This document shows positions 36,357-48,852 of a stretch of 64,000 bases of DNA, in pieces. The notes beneath the pieces are model-generated. The model did no database searches. It was not told the DNA's origin and saw only the letters and a program-made list of their open reading frames with translations. The DNA comes from Aquatica leii. Lineage: Eukaryota; Arthropoda; Insecta; Coleoptera; Lampyridae. The stretch lies in NCBI GenBank assembly GCA_035610365.1, contig CM069432.1:181955027-182019026 (forward strand), written 5' to 3'. Each line of letters opens with the position of its first letter. Positions within the stretch are counted from its first letter, which is position 1. Position numbers and translations under genes: made by a program.

Positions 36357-39300
36357 CAGTGCACGCCGCTTAATAGAATCACATTGAGACTTGAGGTTTT
36401 TGATAACAACAACCGAATGATAAAAAATCCGAAATTAAGAAAAAACTTGTTTATCGTTTAGAAAGAAGTAAATACAGACAGCTTGTATCTGATCAATTTA
36501 TAAGGTTAACTTATGGGTGGAAGGTACCTTGCTAAAACTTCTAAATACCTGCCCCTAAATATAGACAACACATTTAACGTCTGCTATTCCGTTTAATTTT
36601 TAAACCAGTAAAATACGTAAACTCAACATTATTAAAATATAGCGGCATTTTATACAGAAGAGTTTATGACATCTAAAAGGCACTTTTCGCAAAACTGTTA
36701 TTACCTACGACAATAGAATACAATACTTGGGTAATAAATAAAGCGGTCAACTATTTTTTACACTACAACCATGTTTACAAATAATATTTTATACCTGCTT
36801 TTTCTGTTACCACTTATAACTTGTTTGTAATCTTTTTTCTCACTGAAATACTAATCTTTACAATATTAGAGTATAATTGTAATTTAGTAGTACTAATACT
36901 TAATATGCATAAAACGTACGTCTTGATTACCCGTTTAAAATACTTAATTTTTTACAATGACTATCCCGCAATGCAACATAACTTTCAGAGTATAAAAAAT
37001 CTTTAATTGATTGTTCAATTCTAGGTTTGATTATTGATAGTTAAAAGTCAAACTACAAAATTTCCAGGAGTTTTGTTAACTCAAGAACAGAATAATTGGA
37101 AATAGTGTAATAAAAGACAGAAAAAGATAAATAACCCACAAACATAATACTGTTACATTGCTTAAAAATTAGCATAAGTAGGTACCTAAAGAAATCTAAA
37201 TTTATGCAACTGCACATTTTTTCTCTTGCTTGATTCGAGTGAGCAGTGCATTTCTTTGTTAATTGTTTGTTATCATTACTCTATTTTTAGTTATTATTAT
37301 ATTTGTTACTTTTAATTGTTATTGTAAACGATATATTTGTTATTTTTGTAAAATGCGAAGCACTTGCACTGTAAAAAAACGCGGAAAGAAATCGCAAGCT
37401 CAAAGATGTCGACGAAAACGCGAAAAAGCTCTCAGTGCTTGTGAGAACAATGACTACGTTGCTGAAGATGCGCATCTTGAATATTTTGAAAAGTAAGTTT
37501 TTTATATTAGTATTATAATTTATTCTGCTTTAAAAAATGATGTATGCAATTGGTTTTTAAAATCTTAAATGAGTTTGGATTACTTCTGCACTTGCCATTA
37601 TTTTTAACACTTAATTTACCAATATGTATATGTAATATGTATCAATATATTGTTGTAGTTTAAAGGAAGAAGTTTTTCCAAATTTAGAAACCGAAAAAAT
37701 TGATTTGGAACAAAACGAACAAACTGTCTCAGGAAATAGAATTGTTGAAATAGAGTTTTTTATTAAAGAAACAATAAAAATTCATGATCACAACGCTAAA
37801 TGTACTATGGGAAAAATGAAATTTAAAAAAGAAAGAAAACGTGGAGTTGTTTCGATATTGTATTATTACTGCGATACTTGCGAGAAAACCATAACAATAT
37901 CTTCGCATCCAGCAAGCAATAATTTAAACCAAGCGTTTGTTTGGGGAGCAACATCGATTGGAATAGGTTACAGCCAAACTGATGAATTGTTTTCAGTTAT
38001 GAACATACCTAGTGTAAGCCCAAAATTTTATAGAAAGCTCGAAACTGAAATTGGAGACATTTGGGAGAAAAAACTTCAACTAGAAATGGCGGACGCTGCA
38101 AAAGGTGGAAAAAAATTGGCTATTGAACGAGGTGATATAGAACATGGGGTACCATTTATAACGGTAATTGTCGATGGTGGTTGGGCTAAGCGTTCGTATG
38201 GACATGGATTTTCATCTTTATCTGGGGTAGGATGTATTATTGGAGAAAAGACAAAAAAAATTCTCTATTTAGGAATTAAGAACAAATTTTGCCTGATTTG
38301 TGCTATAGGTGCAAGTAAAAACGTTATCGCAAATACTCATAAGTGTTTTAAAAACTTTAGTGGCGCTTCCTCTAGTATGGAGCAAGATATTATAGTGCAG
38401 GGATTTAATGAAAGTGAAGTGATTTATGGTTTAAGGTATAAATACGTTGTTGGTGATGGTGATTCAAGCGTATACGCAAGGATTTTAGAAAACGTAACGT
38501 ATGGAAGATATGTACTAAAATTAGAATGTGCAAATCATATTACTCGAGCATATACTTCAAACTTGCACAAATTGGTAAAAAATACTAAATTTGAAATTTC
38601 GGCTAGGCGAATACTAAAAAGTAGAATACCAAGACTAAGTGCGGCTGTAAGAAAATCTATAACAAAGGTAGTTAGTACAAAACAGTTATGCGAAGACCTT
38701 AAAAACATACCATATCATGTTTTTGGTAATCATTCAAATTGCAGAACTGAATACTGCACAAGAAAAAAAAATAACGAAGAAATCTATATTCCGTTACTTC
38801 AAACTAGTGGATTGTTTGACGAAATTATTAAAGTAATAGAAAATGTCATTCGAAAAGCTAATCGCATAACAAGAAATGTTACTACCAATTATGCCGAGAG
38901 GTACATGAGTCTTGTATCGAAATTTTCGGGAGGAAAACGGGTTAACTATGTTCTAAGAGGTTCGTACCAAAGGCGGTGTTATGGAGCTGCATTATGTTTT
39001 AATTCCGGATCATCATGGCATAAGTACAATTTACCAGATTTAAACGAAAGACATAGGATAACTTTATATTCAAGAAAAAGAAAATATGAAACGCAATATA
39101 AACGTCTTCACGCAAAAAAGAAGTATAAGTCTATAAAAAATTGTAATGTAGGAGAAGATATTGATTATGGACCGAATGCAGCCAAGGAAGATTTATCACA
39201 AGATGAAATAAAAAAGTAAAAGGACGAGATTTTGTCACGCCTAAGAAATGATGATGTAGAAACACTTGCCATTGAAACATTAGGTCAGCACGATAACGCC

Positions 39301-41429
39301 AAGTGGCATGAAGTGCGTAGAAATAGAATTACTGCTTCCTCCTTTGGACGTATATGTAATCGAAGAGAGACTACTTCTTGCCATTCTTTTCTTAAAAATC
39401 TTTTGTATAGTTCACCTTATCTAGCAACAGATGCAATACTTTATGGAAGAACACACGAAAAAATAGCTCTAGAAAAATATGAAGAAATCATGAAAGTACA
39501 AGTACAATCAAGCGGTTTCTTTATTTCGAAAGAGTATCCTTATTTAGGTGCTAGTCCAGATGGACTTATAAATGAAGATGGATTAGTAGAAGTAAAGTGT
39601 TTGTACTCAATAAGAAACGAAAAAATTAAGGAAAGTTTAGAAAAGAAACAGAAAAACATGTGCGTAAAACTAGAAGACGAAAAATTAGATTTAAAAAAAA
39701 ATCACCAATATTTTTACCAAATTCAGGGTCAGTTAAATATATTAGGTAGAAGTTACTGTGATTTAGTTTTATATACAGACTTAGACGTAGAAGTTGTTCG
39801 AATTGAAAAAGATAAGACTTTTTGGAGTGAGATTATGCTACCAAAACTAAATGAATTTTTTTTTCATTGTATGTTACCAGAGCTAGCTGATCCACGAATT
39901 CCTAGAGGTTTACAAGCTAGGGATTCAGAGTTAATAATAAATGCCCAGAAAAAACGTAGAATTACATAATTAGAAAAATTACGTAACAATCAGTTATTTT
40001 AGATGTAGCGTATTAATTTATAATTTTAGTATCATAACGTTTTGCAAGTAAATTACAATAAGTTAAATAGGTATAGCAATCTATTTATAGTTCCGTTATT
40101 TTCTCATAAGAGTAATAAAAACAACTTTGTCATCTTAGTTTACAATAAAAATTAGTTTTTAAATGTTAGAAAAGTGGAAATATGTAAAGATTTGTATGCA
40201 GGTAGAAAGAGAATCTCTTTTTTCAAACCTTATTGTCATAACACCCATCACTCATAAATTACACGCTTACCACTGTAAAAATTTCAGGTTTTATCTTTTT
40301 CTAACATTTTTTTCTCTTTTTAAATTTTATATAACTATTTTCACCCAACTATTTTATACAAATATACGATTATCTCTTAACTTAATTAGTTTTTAATTAT
40401 ACGAATATATTCACAATACTTCAGAGCAGGGTATGATAAAATTAAAACTTTTTACCTTATATAGAAAAAAAGTTATATCGCTTTTTGTAGATTTGCTCTT
40501 GATTTAAATACTATTAAAATAAAAAAATTCAACTTAGAATGCAACAATCAACTTAAGATTTTGTTATACCCTAAAACAAGTTATTCTTTATCTGTAGTTA
40601 AAAATCCCATGTTCTAGAGTTAAAATTGCACTTGTAGTTATCGAAAATTGTATCTTCAGAACCGCCAATTAAAACAAGTTTTTGAAACATCATTAGTATT
40701 GCTAAATCATAATTAAATTAAACCATGACACGAGATATTACCCAAAATGTTGTTGTTGCTTATAATGATTATTTTTAACTATTGTTGAAATAGGGTATCA
40801 TACCACCTTTACGAGCAAAAAATAGCTTCCTAAGTTTCTTGATTACTCATTTCTTTTCAGTAATTTGATGTAAATCCGATGTTTAAATCAGATCATGTTG
40901 TTTAGATAATTATTCTAATTATTGGTACATAGTGAATTTTTAATTGGGCAGTAACATATATTTGCACCTGACATTTTTGACAAATCATCATATTTTTGTA
41001 AAATATTATCTTTTCCTTTTTTCCTATTGCGTCAGCAGTTGCAAAGTGCTAAAACAAAACTGATTTAATCAACTTAGATAAGTTAGTGAGTCGGTGGCAT
41101 GTTAACTTTAGACGCCACATATTTGCCACACCGACAATAACTGATAATCAGATTTCAAACAATATTAATTTACAAAAAAAAGGTCCGATATCACTTGAGT
41201 TTGCAAATAAACAAAAATGTTCTTTTTGATTGCATTTATGCAAAATAGTTTATTTGTTTATGTATAGAAACAAGCCTGAGAAGAAAGTTGATAACATAAA
41301 CCGAAATTATGATTATTGTAAACGACGTTTCTTCTATGTAGTAACCATACGTCCGACCTGTTTTTAATAAAGTGATAACATTACCCGTTTGATAACATTA
41401 TCCGCGATTGCAATAAGCGGCGTGCACTG
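36357..41429 (+). mobile_element. Mutator-like/YqaJ DNA transposon with CAGTG termini
   Basis: A 5073-bp unit flanked by TA (36355-36356 and 41430-41431). It starts CAGTGCACGCCGCTTA and ends TAAGCGGCGTGCACTG, a 16-bp perfect inversion. Homology to the 813-bp element at 19373 covers about 200 bases at each end. The only gene inside is the spliced transposase-nuclease at 37353-39969. The remaining interior (36560-37350 and 39970-41220) is AT-rich with nothing recognised. Whether the gene and the termini belong to one element or the gene is nested in a pogo-like shell is not settled by the sequence. Confidence 0.75.
37353..39969 (+). pseudogene. Mutator-like transposase fused to YqaJ nuclease, one internal stop
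   Basis: Exon 1 (37353-37492) encodes a basic N-terminus, MRSTCTVKKRGKKSQ. A 166-bp intron (GTAAGT at 37493, TTGTTGTAG ending at 37658) joins in frame to exon 2. Exon 2 first encodes a Mutator-like transposase domain: CDTCEKT zinc-binding-like pair, VIVDGGWAKRSYGHGFSSLSG, SSSMEQDII, VVGDGDSSVYA, LECANHITR. It then encodes a YqaJ-type PD-(D/E)xK nuclease: RRNRITASSFGRI, YGRTHE, GASPDGLI, LVEVKC, QIQGQLN. A single in-frame TAA (39217-39219) lies between the two modules; otherwise the frame is open to 39969, giving about 816 codons. No ATG-independent start is needed. If the TAA is real, the nuclease would be made only by readthrough or not at all. Confidence 0.88.
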
Positions 41430-41971
41430 TATCTTCTTTATTTTGTTTTACAAATAACGAAAGTACGATAAATTAGGCACCTAAAAAACCAAATGCATAA
41501 TTTTGCTAAACACTATTTAACATGACGTAGTTGTTAATGAAAACGCTAAAAAGAAGCTCGAAATTATAATCTGTTACCATAAAACAAAAAGTGGCGTTGA
41601 TGTTCAAAGGGCAAAAGTAAGCAATGGCCTCTGACGTGTTTCTTCAATATCATTGATGTTGCAGCACTAAAAGCATTTGTTTTTTTTTCTAAAAACATCT
41701 ATATTATAACACTGGCGAGAAAACATTGTAAAAAATAATTGTAAATTTAAAGAAATTTATAAATTTACCATGCAGTTTGAAGTGATACTCTTCATTTATG
41801 GTAAGTTTTCTTAGTAAATTTACAAGTATTTTTTACAGTGAAGATACTAAAGTCCGTTAACAATTTGAGCGTAAAAGCAACATTGCATGTTTTTTTTGTT
41901 TGTAAAATGTCTTGAATGTTACTTTATTTCAATAAATTTGTTTTGTCGTATTTTATAATTGTTTAAAAGTA

Positions 41972-42107
41972 CACGGAGAGAAAGTTTATGCAAAATTTAG
42001 TTTAAGTTTTAGTACATGTAGGTTTATTTTTATTTGAATGTTGATTAGCAAAAAAAATATTAAAATTATTTATATATTATTGAATTAGTATAAAATTTCT
42101 CTCCGTG
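41972..42107. mobile_element. 136-bp MITE with CACGGAGAGAAA ends
   Basis: The ends are perfect 12-bp inverted copies of CACGGAGAGAAA, separated by AT-rich sequence. The end motif differs by one base from the ends of the 34897-36297 element, which suggests one superfamily. No clear target duplication. Confidence 0.65.
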
Positions 42108-43789
42108 ATAGATATTGTACTCAATGCGTTTCTAAAAAGACAAGAAAATGTAACTAGGAACTGGTTTAAATCTGACGTAATTGGTAGACTCGACTGATCA
42201 AAAGTTAACAGTTTACTATAAAATTAGATTTAATATGTCGCCGAAGAGACATTATTGGCATTCTCACTTGGCTTTCTCGATGAGCACTGCGAGCGTTCTG
42301 ATCGAGGTCGGTATTGGTGATTACTGCTTGAAAAAATGTTTCAATTAGATATTTAACTATAACATTGTATTAAAATAAAATCGTGTTTTTCTAAAAACGC
42401 GATACAAAAAAGAACTAAAAGAGGATTCAGATTCGTCATGAAGAATAATTCGAGATAACTAACTCACTTAATAACTAGAACTAGAAGAAAAGACGAAGTC
42501 TTTGTCTAGTGTATCGGTAAGATATATTTAATATTAATTTGAAACTGATCAAGTACAATGGAAAAAAATAAAATTGTTAAAGTTTTAACTAACAAAGCGA
42601 AAAATCTATTTGTAATTTATATTTATTATAAAATAGTTTATATCTCGGCACCTCATAACAGTTAATTCAATCCCTCGCTTGTTATAAAATTTATTGTACT
42701 ACTTTATAACTACTTTCAATTTGAGGGTGAATATGATCTAAAATTAGATTATCTGTATAACTCTGAATGTTTATAATATAACAACAGGTTTACTTTAACT
42801 GGCGCTTTTTCGTGTAGAACAATCTAGAAATAAACACAAATTAATATTTTTGTCAATGCCTAATTCTAAAATAAATGAGAGAGCCTACATAAAATAACTT
42901 AAAAAATATTTTATACTTAGGTGTTTATAAGGACTAGCAAACATTAATAGTATTTTTTCTCACTGAAATAAACGCTCTGCACATTAGCAATAAATAAGCA
43001 GTTATTAAATTGAGTCTTTTTTAAATTAAGAGTGCTTGCTGTCGGAACTAGCTGTATGAATGCATTACTAATGACAAACAGATTATTTAAACTTTTAATA
43101 ATCAATGCTTAAAGTGGAAAATATAATGGCTATATAAATATGAAAAAAAAAGTTTTTTTTCTTATTTTCTATATAGTAAGATCTAGTTGAGTTTATTTAA
43201 AACATACCTTATTAGCTCAATCGCAGAAATCATAAAATCAAAACTACAAATTCGAGTTTCTTCTTTTCAGATTTGACAGTTGTATTGTTTTATAATTTCT
43301 GCTGATATTGTTTGTTTTAATCGAAGAAATTAAGTTCTTGTAATGTAAAAGAATTAGTGGAGAAGAGAGAATGTTAATTTATATTTATACATTTTTTTTC
43401 TAAATAAAACTTTTCCTTTCATTATTTTTTTAGATCGATTGGTACTTTTGCTTAATTTATTTGAAGACTAAAGCTAATTTAAGGTACACTCTCTATATTG
43501 CTTGAAGTACTAACTAAAAACAGGTGTTGATTTCAAAATCACTCGTAATCATTGTACGTTTACACTATTTTCTATAAAGCCCGGAACGGAGCTATAAGTT
43601 TTCAACTAAAGACTCATAAAAATACAGTCTTAGATAGTTTAGAACTTGAATCCAACGTAGAGTTTTCTTAGGAAACGACCGTCTCAACATTTTTAAATAG
43701 GTAGCAGTTTTTGTCGAGTTTCACCATACTTTAAAAGTAATGAAAAATGAAATATATTTCCATAAATCAATACCCGATAATTTAAATAA
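42108..43789. other. no recognised feature
   Basis: AT-rich; a slightly GC-richer patch near 42235-42330 has no open frame of note. Confidence 0.5.
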
Positions 43790-44513
43790 AACGTTTCAAT
43801 GTTTTATTACGATTTTTATAGCAAATGTTCAAATTGTTGACCTTCTTCGATCTAGCAATGTCTCAAACGCTCGTAAATAAAATTTTGATCCATCAGAAGC
43901 ATATCTCTAGTCATATTGGTGGTTTCTTTAAATGTGAGATTTATCATTATTTTATTTATTGACTCTGGTTTTGTTGCATACACTCTACTTTTCAGAAACC
44001 TTCGAGTGATTTTATAACAGGAGATCGTAGTGGCCACTCAATTTCACTATTTCTACCAATTTAGCGGCTTGGAAACGTGCTGCTTAAAAAAAGTATTAGA
44101 CTGCGCGATAAAGTCTGGAGGAGCACCATCTTGTTGAACACACTTATTGTCAGCACCGTTAAGGCATAGGGTACATACATTGGCAACCACTTGATTTTCT
44201 AAATAACAAAAAGGTCAATTACATTCACTCCGCATAATACCAGCTCATAGATTGATGTTTTGCGGTGTGTGAGTATGATTTTCTTCTATTACACGTGGAT
44301 TTTTGGCAGCCCAATATTGTATCTGCTAATCTTACCATTCAAGTAGAAAGGCTCATCAGAAAAAACAACATTTAAATGAAAATTACTGTCAACATCACAT
44401 AGTTTCCTCGACGTTGAAACAACTACAAAAATAGATGACGTCACATTGATCACAAAAATGTGCATATCTGCAGAAAGTACTTTAATTAATACGATCATCG
44501 AAAAAAATTCCAT
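43790..44513 (-). pseudogene. decayed DDE transposase
   Basis: On the minus strand, blocks appear in transposase order. VFSDEPFYLNGKISRYN surrounds the first catalytic aspartate (about 44390-44340). VQQDGAPPDF surrounds the second (about 44145-44115). A C-terminal FLKSRVYATKPESI is at about 44000-43955. Stops separate them. The motifs match insect transposases of the IS630/mariner-like type with D-E-x-H/F-F and Q-Q-D-G-A-x-x-H. This copy lacks the DNA-binding N-terminus and is inactive. Confidence 0.7.
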
Positions 44514-44589
44514 ATATCAAGGACACTATAATACCGGCAAAAAATGACAAAAATGTAATAAAAAAACAGCATACTGCAAAAGATTAAGA

Positions 44590-45510
44590 ATTGAATCTAA
44601 ATATGAAGAAAAGCAAATTTTTGGTAAGACAAATAGAATTTTTAAGAAAGGTGTTTAAAGAGATTAAACTACATCTGAATCTTGCCAAGATCAAAGCCAT
44701 TAGATATTTTCTAGAACTAAAAACTACAAAACAAGTTTAAAGATTTTTTGAACTTGCAAGATATTTTCGTAAATTTGTTTCCGATTATATAAAAATTGGA
44801 AAACCATAAACTAATATGATAAAAAAATGAACTGTTTAAATTTGAAGAAACTATTAAAAAGTTTTGTGTATTTTTATTAGGACGCTATTTCAAGATCATG
44901 ACAGATTACAACAGATTTCAAAAAACTAGAACGTTGACAAGGAAACCAAATAACACATACGTATTTTCTAATCCGTTACCTAATTATGAGAATTATAGAA
45001 GACACAAAAGAACCGGCTCAAAACAGTGATTCACTAATGAAACGTTTGAAAAAAAAACGTTGAAAGAAATGACACAATAGCTAATTTATAAAAAAAAGAT
45101 TTTCTACAAGTACGTTAAAGGAAGAGAATTGTTTATGATTCCTGTTGCCATAGAAATAGAAGTTACGAAAAAAAATTGCGGAAAGAGATATCTCGGTTCA
45201 AAGAAAACACAATAAATAATTGACTAAGGCTTTTCTTTCTTGGGCGTGCAAAAGAATGTAGAAAGAATCAATTTATGTTGCATTCTATGCATTCTAATTA
45301 ACAAATTCTAAACTTGAAAACAAAGAAGCTTTTTTACATCCAGTGGAGAAAGACGAGGAACCACTTTAGGATATCTTTGTTCATCTAACAAAAACTATAA
45401 TTACATAGTAATGGTTATAGATGGATTTAGCAAATATGTGTGGATAAATCTTATAAGTTCTACGACGTCGAACAAAATCTGGATATGTTAAAAAATTATT
45501 TTGGGAATTC
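44590..45510 (+). pseudogene. pol: Ty3/gypsy pol relic (RT to integrase)
   Basis: Plus-strand fragments follow pol order. End of reverse transcriptase: QIEFLRKVFKEIKLHLNLAKI and FFELARYFRKFVSDYIKI (44625-44810). A stretch compatible with the RNase H region follows (44860-44940). Last come integrase-like fragments, AFLHPVEKDEEPL (about 45330-45370) and VMVIDGFSKYVWI (about 45408-45450). Many stops and frameshifts separate them. No LTR was found nearby and it is not obviously part of the 11.9-kb element. Confidence 0.65.
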
Positions 45511-46598
45511 ATAATTAAAATATTAAATATATTAAATATTAAAATATTTAAACTTGTTTCTAGTATAAGTTCAAAGCAACGTAAATGAAATAGGTATTTA
45601 TTTATGCTCAAGCTACAATTATTGGTGTCCATGACTGCATATATGCAACATGACTTTGTAACCCCCACTACGAGATTTTCATATGCAGTTTTAACGTGCA
45701 AAATGACTCGCGCTATTGTAGCCTGCGGTTCTTTTGTATTCAATACTAATTAGTTGGTAGAGCATGTAGGACGTATTCTAAGTAAAACGGTATACTTATC
45801 GTACGTAATTTTCAAAATATACAAAAAAATAGTGTACAATTTATATTGAAAAATGAATTTTTAAGATTGTGGTTGCACAAAAAGGTTATAATAAAATCTC
45901 TCAAAAGGCTTATTTCAAATTTGGAACTAAATCAAGCAGATAAAACGGCAAAACGTAATTTTACACGGCATTTTTCTAGTGCAAAACATTTTGGTAGTTA
46001 ACTAGATAATGGTATCTGAAAACGTTTACATTACCTACAAACATTTTAAAAAATGTAGCCCACCTTAATCCCGACTTCACGAGCCACACTGGATGTAACA
46101 ATAAATACCAAAAATGACGAACGACTAAAAGAGAAAATGATTGCGTGATGTGTATACGGAAGAACTTTAAAATTGGTGCTGTCGGTTTGACAATTCCTAT
46201 TGGCCATTGCTTGATAGTTTAAATTTTAGTCGATAAATACGCTTCCTATTCATTTTTGTAAATCACCAAGCTAACTCTTTAAAAACCACTAGACTGATAT
46301 AAAAAATCAACAGATTTTTTCATAAAATAAAAACGCTGATTATAATATATGTATATTTGAACTTTTAATATTATTTAAACAAAAATTTATTCGCCCCTTC
46401 TTTGCTATCCTAATACTCCAAGTTTGACTTTTCTTTTGCTTTTACAACCTGAAACATAATCTAACATTTAGGATACATTTGGAGGGAGAGACACCGATTT
46501 AGATCGAAACGTTAATGTCACAATCAATTTAAAATGCACGGGATATTTATAAAAAGTCGATTCTATCAACGTGTAGTAATAGTAGATTACATACCGAG
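45511..46598. other. no recognised feature
   Basis: The minus-strand frame at 45381-45743 overlaps the pol relic and is not recognisable. Otherwise AT-rich. Confidence 0.4.
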
Positions 46599-46694
46599 GC
46601 GGAAAGTATTCCATTTCTGTCGAGAGAACTATAGTTTACCGAGAGGCATAGTCTCGAGGTGAACTAGTTCTCGAGACAAATGGAACACTTTTGC
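46599..46694. repeat. hairpin-forming element
   Basis: The left half GGCGGAAAGTATTCCATTTC... pairs with the complement of ...AAATGGAACACTTTTGCC over about 35 bases with a few mismatches. The loop is CCGAGAGGCATAGTCTCGAGG. It looks like a small fold-back repeat; no target duplication was found. Confidence 0.6.
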
Positions 46695-48735
46695 CAAAGT
46701 TTGTATACAATATTATTCACAATCAGCCATTAAATAAAATAAATAACATAAAACTAATAAAAAATGAATGAAAACCTACTTCCAAAATATTATCGTTTAT
46801 TTCGGTAAAATATTAAGGGGGTACTCCCGGTATTCATTTTTAGAGTGTTCGTAATGGAAAGTTTTCGTGAAAACTATAAAAGATAACTGAACAAATCAAA
46901 CTTCTAGTTCTTAAGAAAGGTTGAATGTATGTACCTAAAGAGAGATATTTTATCTTAAGTTGCTATTTTTTTAATTCTAGCTTATTAAAGTTGACCTATA
47001 TTTGCAGTATTTTATCTTTGTAATTACGGGCTTAAATTTAAAAAAGCCTCTTTAGGTACCTAGATTTATTTTATCTAAAACAAACAATCTTTGAATTATT
47101 GCAATAGATATTATAGATTGAGAGATAAATGTCCATTACGAAATAGGGTTTTTTCAAATTTTTGTTATGTTAGTTGCCTATTTCTAGGCGTTCTTATTAA
47201 AATTGCGGTTTAGCTTCGGTATCAAATTACAAGATTTATCATGTTTGGAACGACGGCATCAACAGTATTAAGCAACCTGAAAACATTACTTGCGTTTTAT
47301 TTAATCCGCTGTTTTTAATATCTATTTAAAATTGTAAGTCTACGAACAGCACCAAAAACACCGTTACAGTTTCTAAAGTAAAACCGTAATTCGATACAAC
47401 AATGATAATTTAGATTATGTTGTATACCAAATTGCAATATTTGTATTTTTAGTCGTAAGTTTATTAAAGGTTAACTACCTATTGTTTTATTTCTAAAAAT
47501 TATAAAGTTGTCTTTGTTTTTCAAATAGATCATCGTTTGTTTTACGGTTTATTTACAAACAGCAGTAAGCCGCCGATGTAACTAGTTTTGTAAGCAGTCC
47601 TGTAAATCAACCAACAGACACCAGCAATCTACATTGAAATGCAAATAGTACTGTTAGAGCTTTTTCTAAGAAGTGTAGACTTCGTTTAATTAAAATTTTG
47701 TATTTAGGCACGTTTTAATGTGGCGTGAAATATTAAGAGCTATTTTTAACATTCTATCGTTAACTAAAAATAAGGGGTAGTTATGGTGGTAGTATTCGTA
47801 AGATTGTACTCGAGAACAGATGTATAACCTTGGCCTGTATTAAAGAATTAACCCTTATGTATTCATTTTATTTAAAATAATTAAATTGCCTTTAATCTTA
47901 TTAATTATTTAAATCTCGGAATCCGACAAGTTATTACAGTACAATAAACATCCCTTAAAAAGATTTCCCCACGAATCCAGTTTTGTGAAAAACTGATTTG
48001 AGTCATTTACGTATTATGAATACGATGAATACCTATCTGCATATTTATATAAACAATAGCTGTGAATTTAAGAAAACGTTTCAAATTTTATCGGATTTTA
48101 AACACTATTTTCTAAATTATTATAAATTGCATTACATTAAAAGCTAGACGTGCTTATCTTAAAGCGCGACTTCACATTCCGACACCCGATTGACGCAAGA
48201 TTACGGCAGTATTATTGATAAGAATAATGCTTCGGTGTTTCAAATTTGAACATGCAATTATGTATGTATTTCAATAACTGTACACGTTTAATTTTACTTT
48301 TGTAAAACGTTTAGTAGTTGCATTGAAAGTACTTTGTCATCACTTCTTATCTATAATTCCTCTATCTCACATAGCGTTTATATACACACGTCAGATTAAT
48401 TTTTTCAACACCACAGACTATTGCAGGTTTAGAACGGTATCTTTCTTCGAACTTTATTGTTTCAGTCGACGACTTTTAACTTTTTTCCAGGAGTACCCCC
48501 TTAACACATAGTAGGCACTTCACAATTGACATATACGTATTTAATTTATGATTGTCATTTTATCAAATTAGTTAAAACAAAACACACACAAATTACAGGT
48601 TCGGAAAGTGTACATTACTGACCGTGAGGTTTCATTACATACTCGTTTTTTTTAACCATGGAAACCGCTCACTTACCAACCTTTAAGAGGTTCGGAAAAC
48701 TGTACGTTACTAACTGAGTGTGAATAATAGTTATT
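46695..48735. other. no recognised feature
   Basis: AT-rich without recognisable genes or repeats, apart from a GGTTCGGAAA-TGTAC-TTACT motif repeated at about 48599 and 48690. Confidence 0.45.
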
Positions 48736-48852
48736 TGTATCACTAGTCCAGAAAGTGCTATTTTGCGAGTATGAGCATATTTGTAGGCCGAGGTGAAGCC
48801 GAGGCCTACAAAAAGCGAATACTCGCAAAATACTTTTAGGACGTGTGATACA
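48736..48852. mobile_element. 117-bp palindromic MITE-like element
   Basis: It starts TGTATCAC and ends GTGATACA. The arms of about 50 bases include CTATTTTGCGAGTAT and GTAGGCC, paired with GGCCTAC and ATACTCGCAAAATA around the centre GAGGTGAAGCCGAG. A transcript would form a long hairpin. Confidence 0.7.

Noticed and set aside
40427..40812. MITE with GGTATGATA ends downstream of the Mutator-like gene
   Set aside because: Only nine bases of inversion in AT-rich DNA, without target duplication; likely chance.
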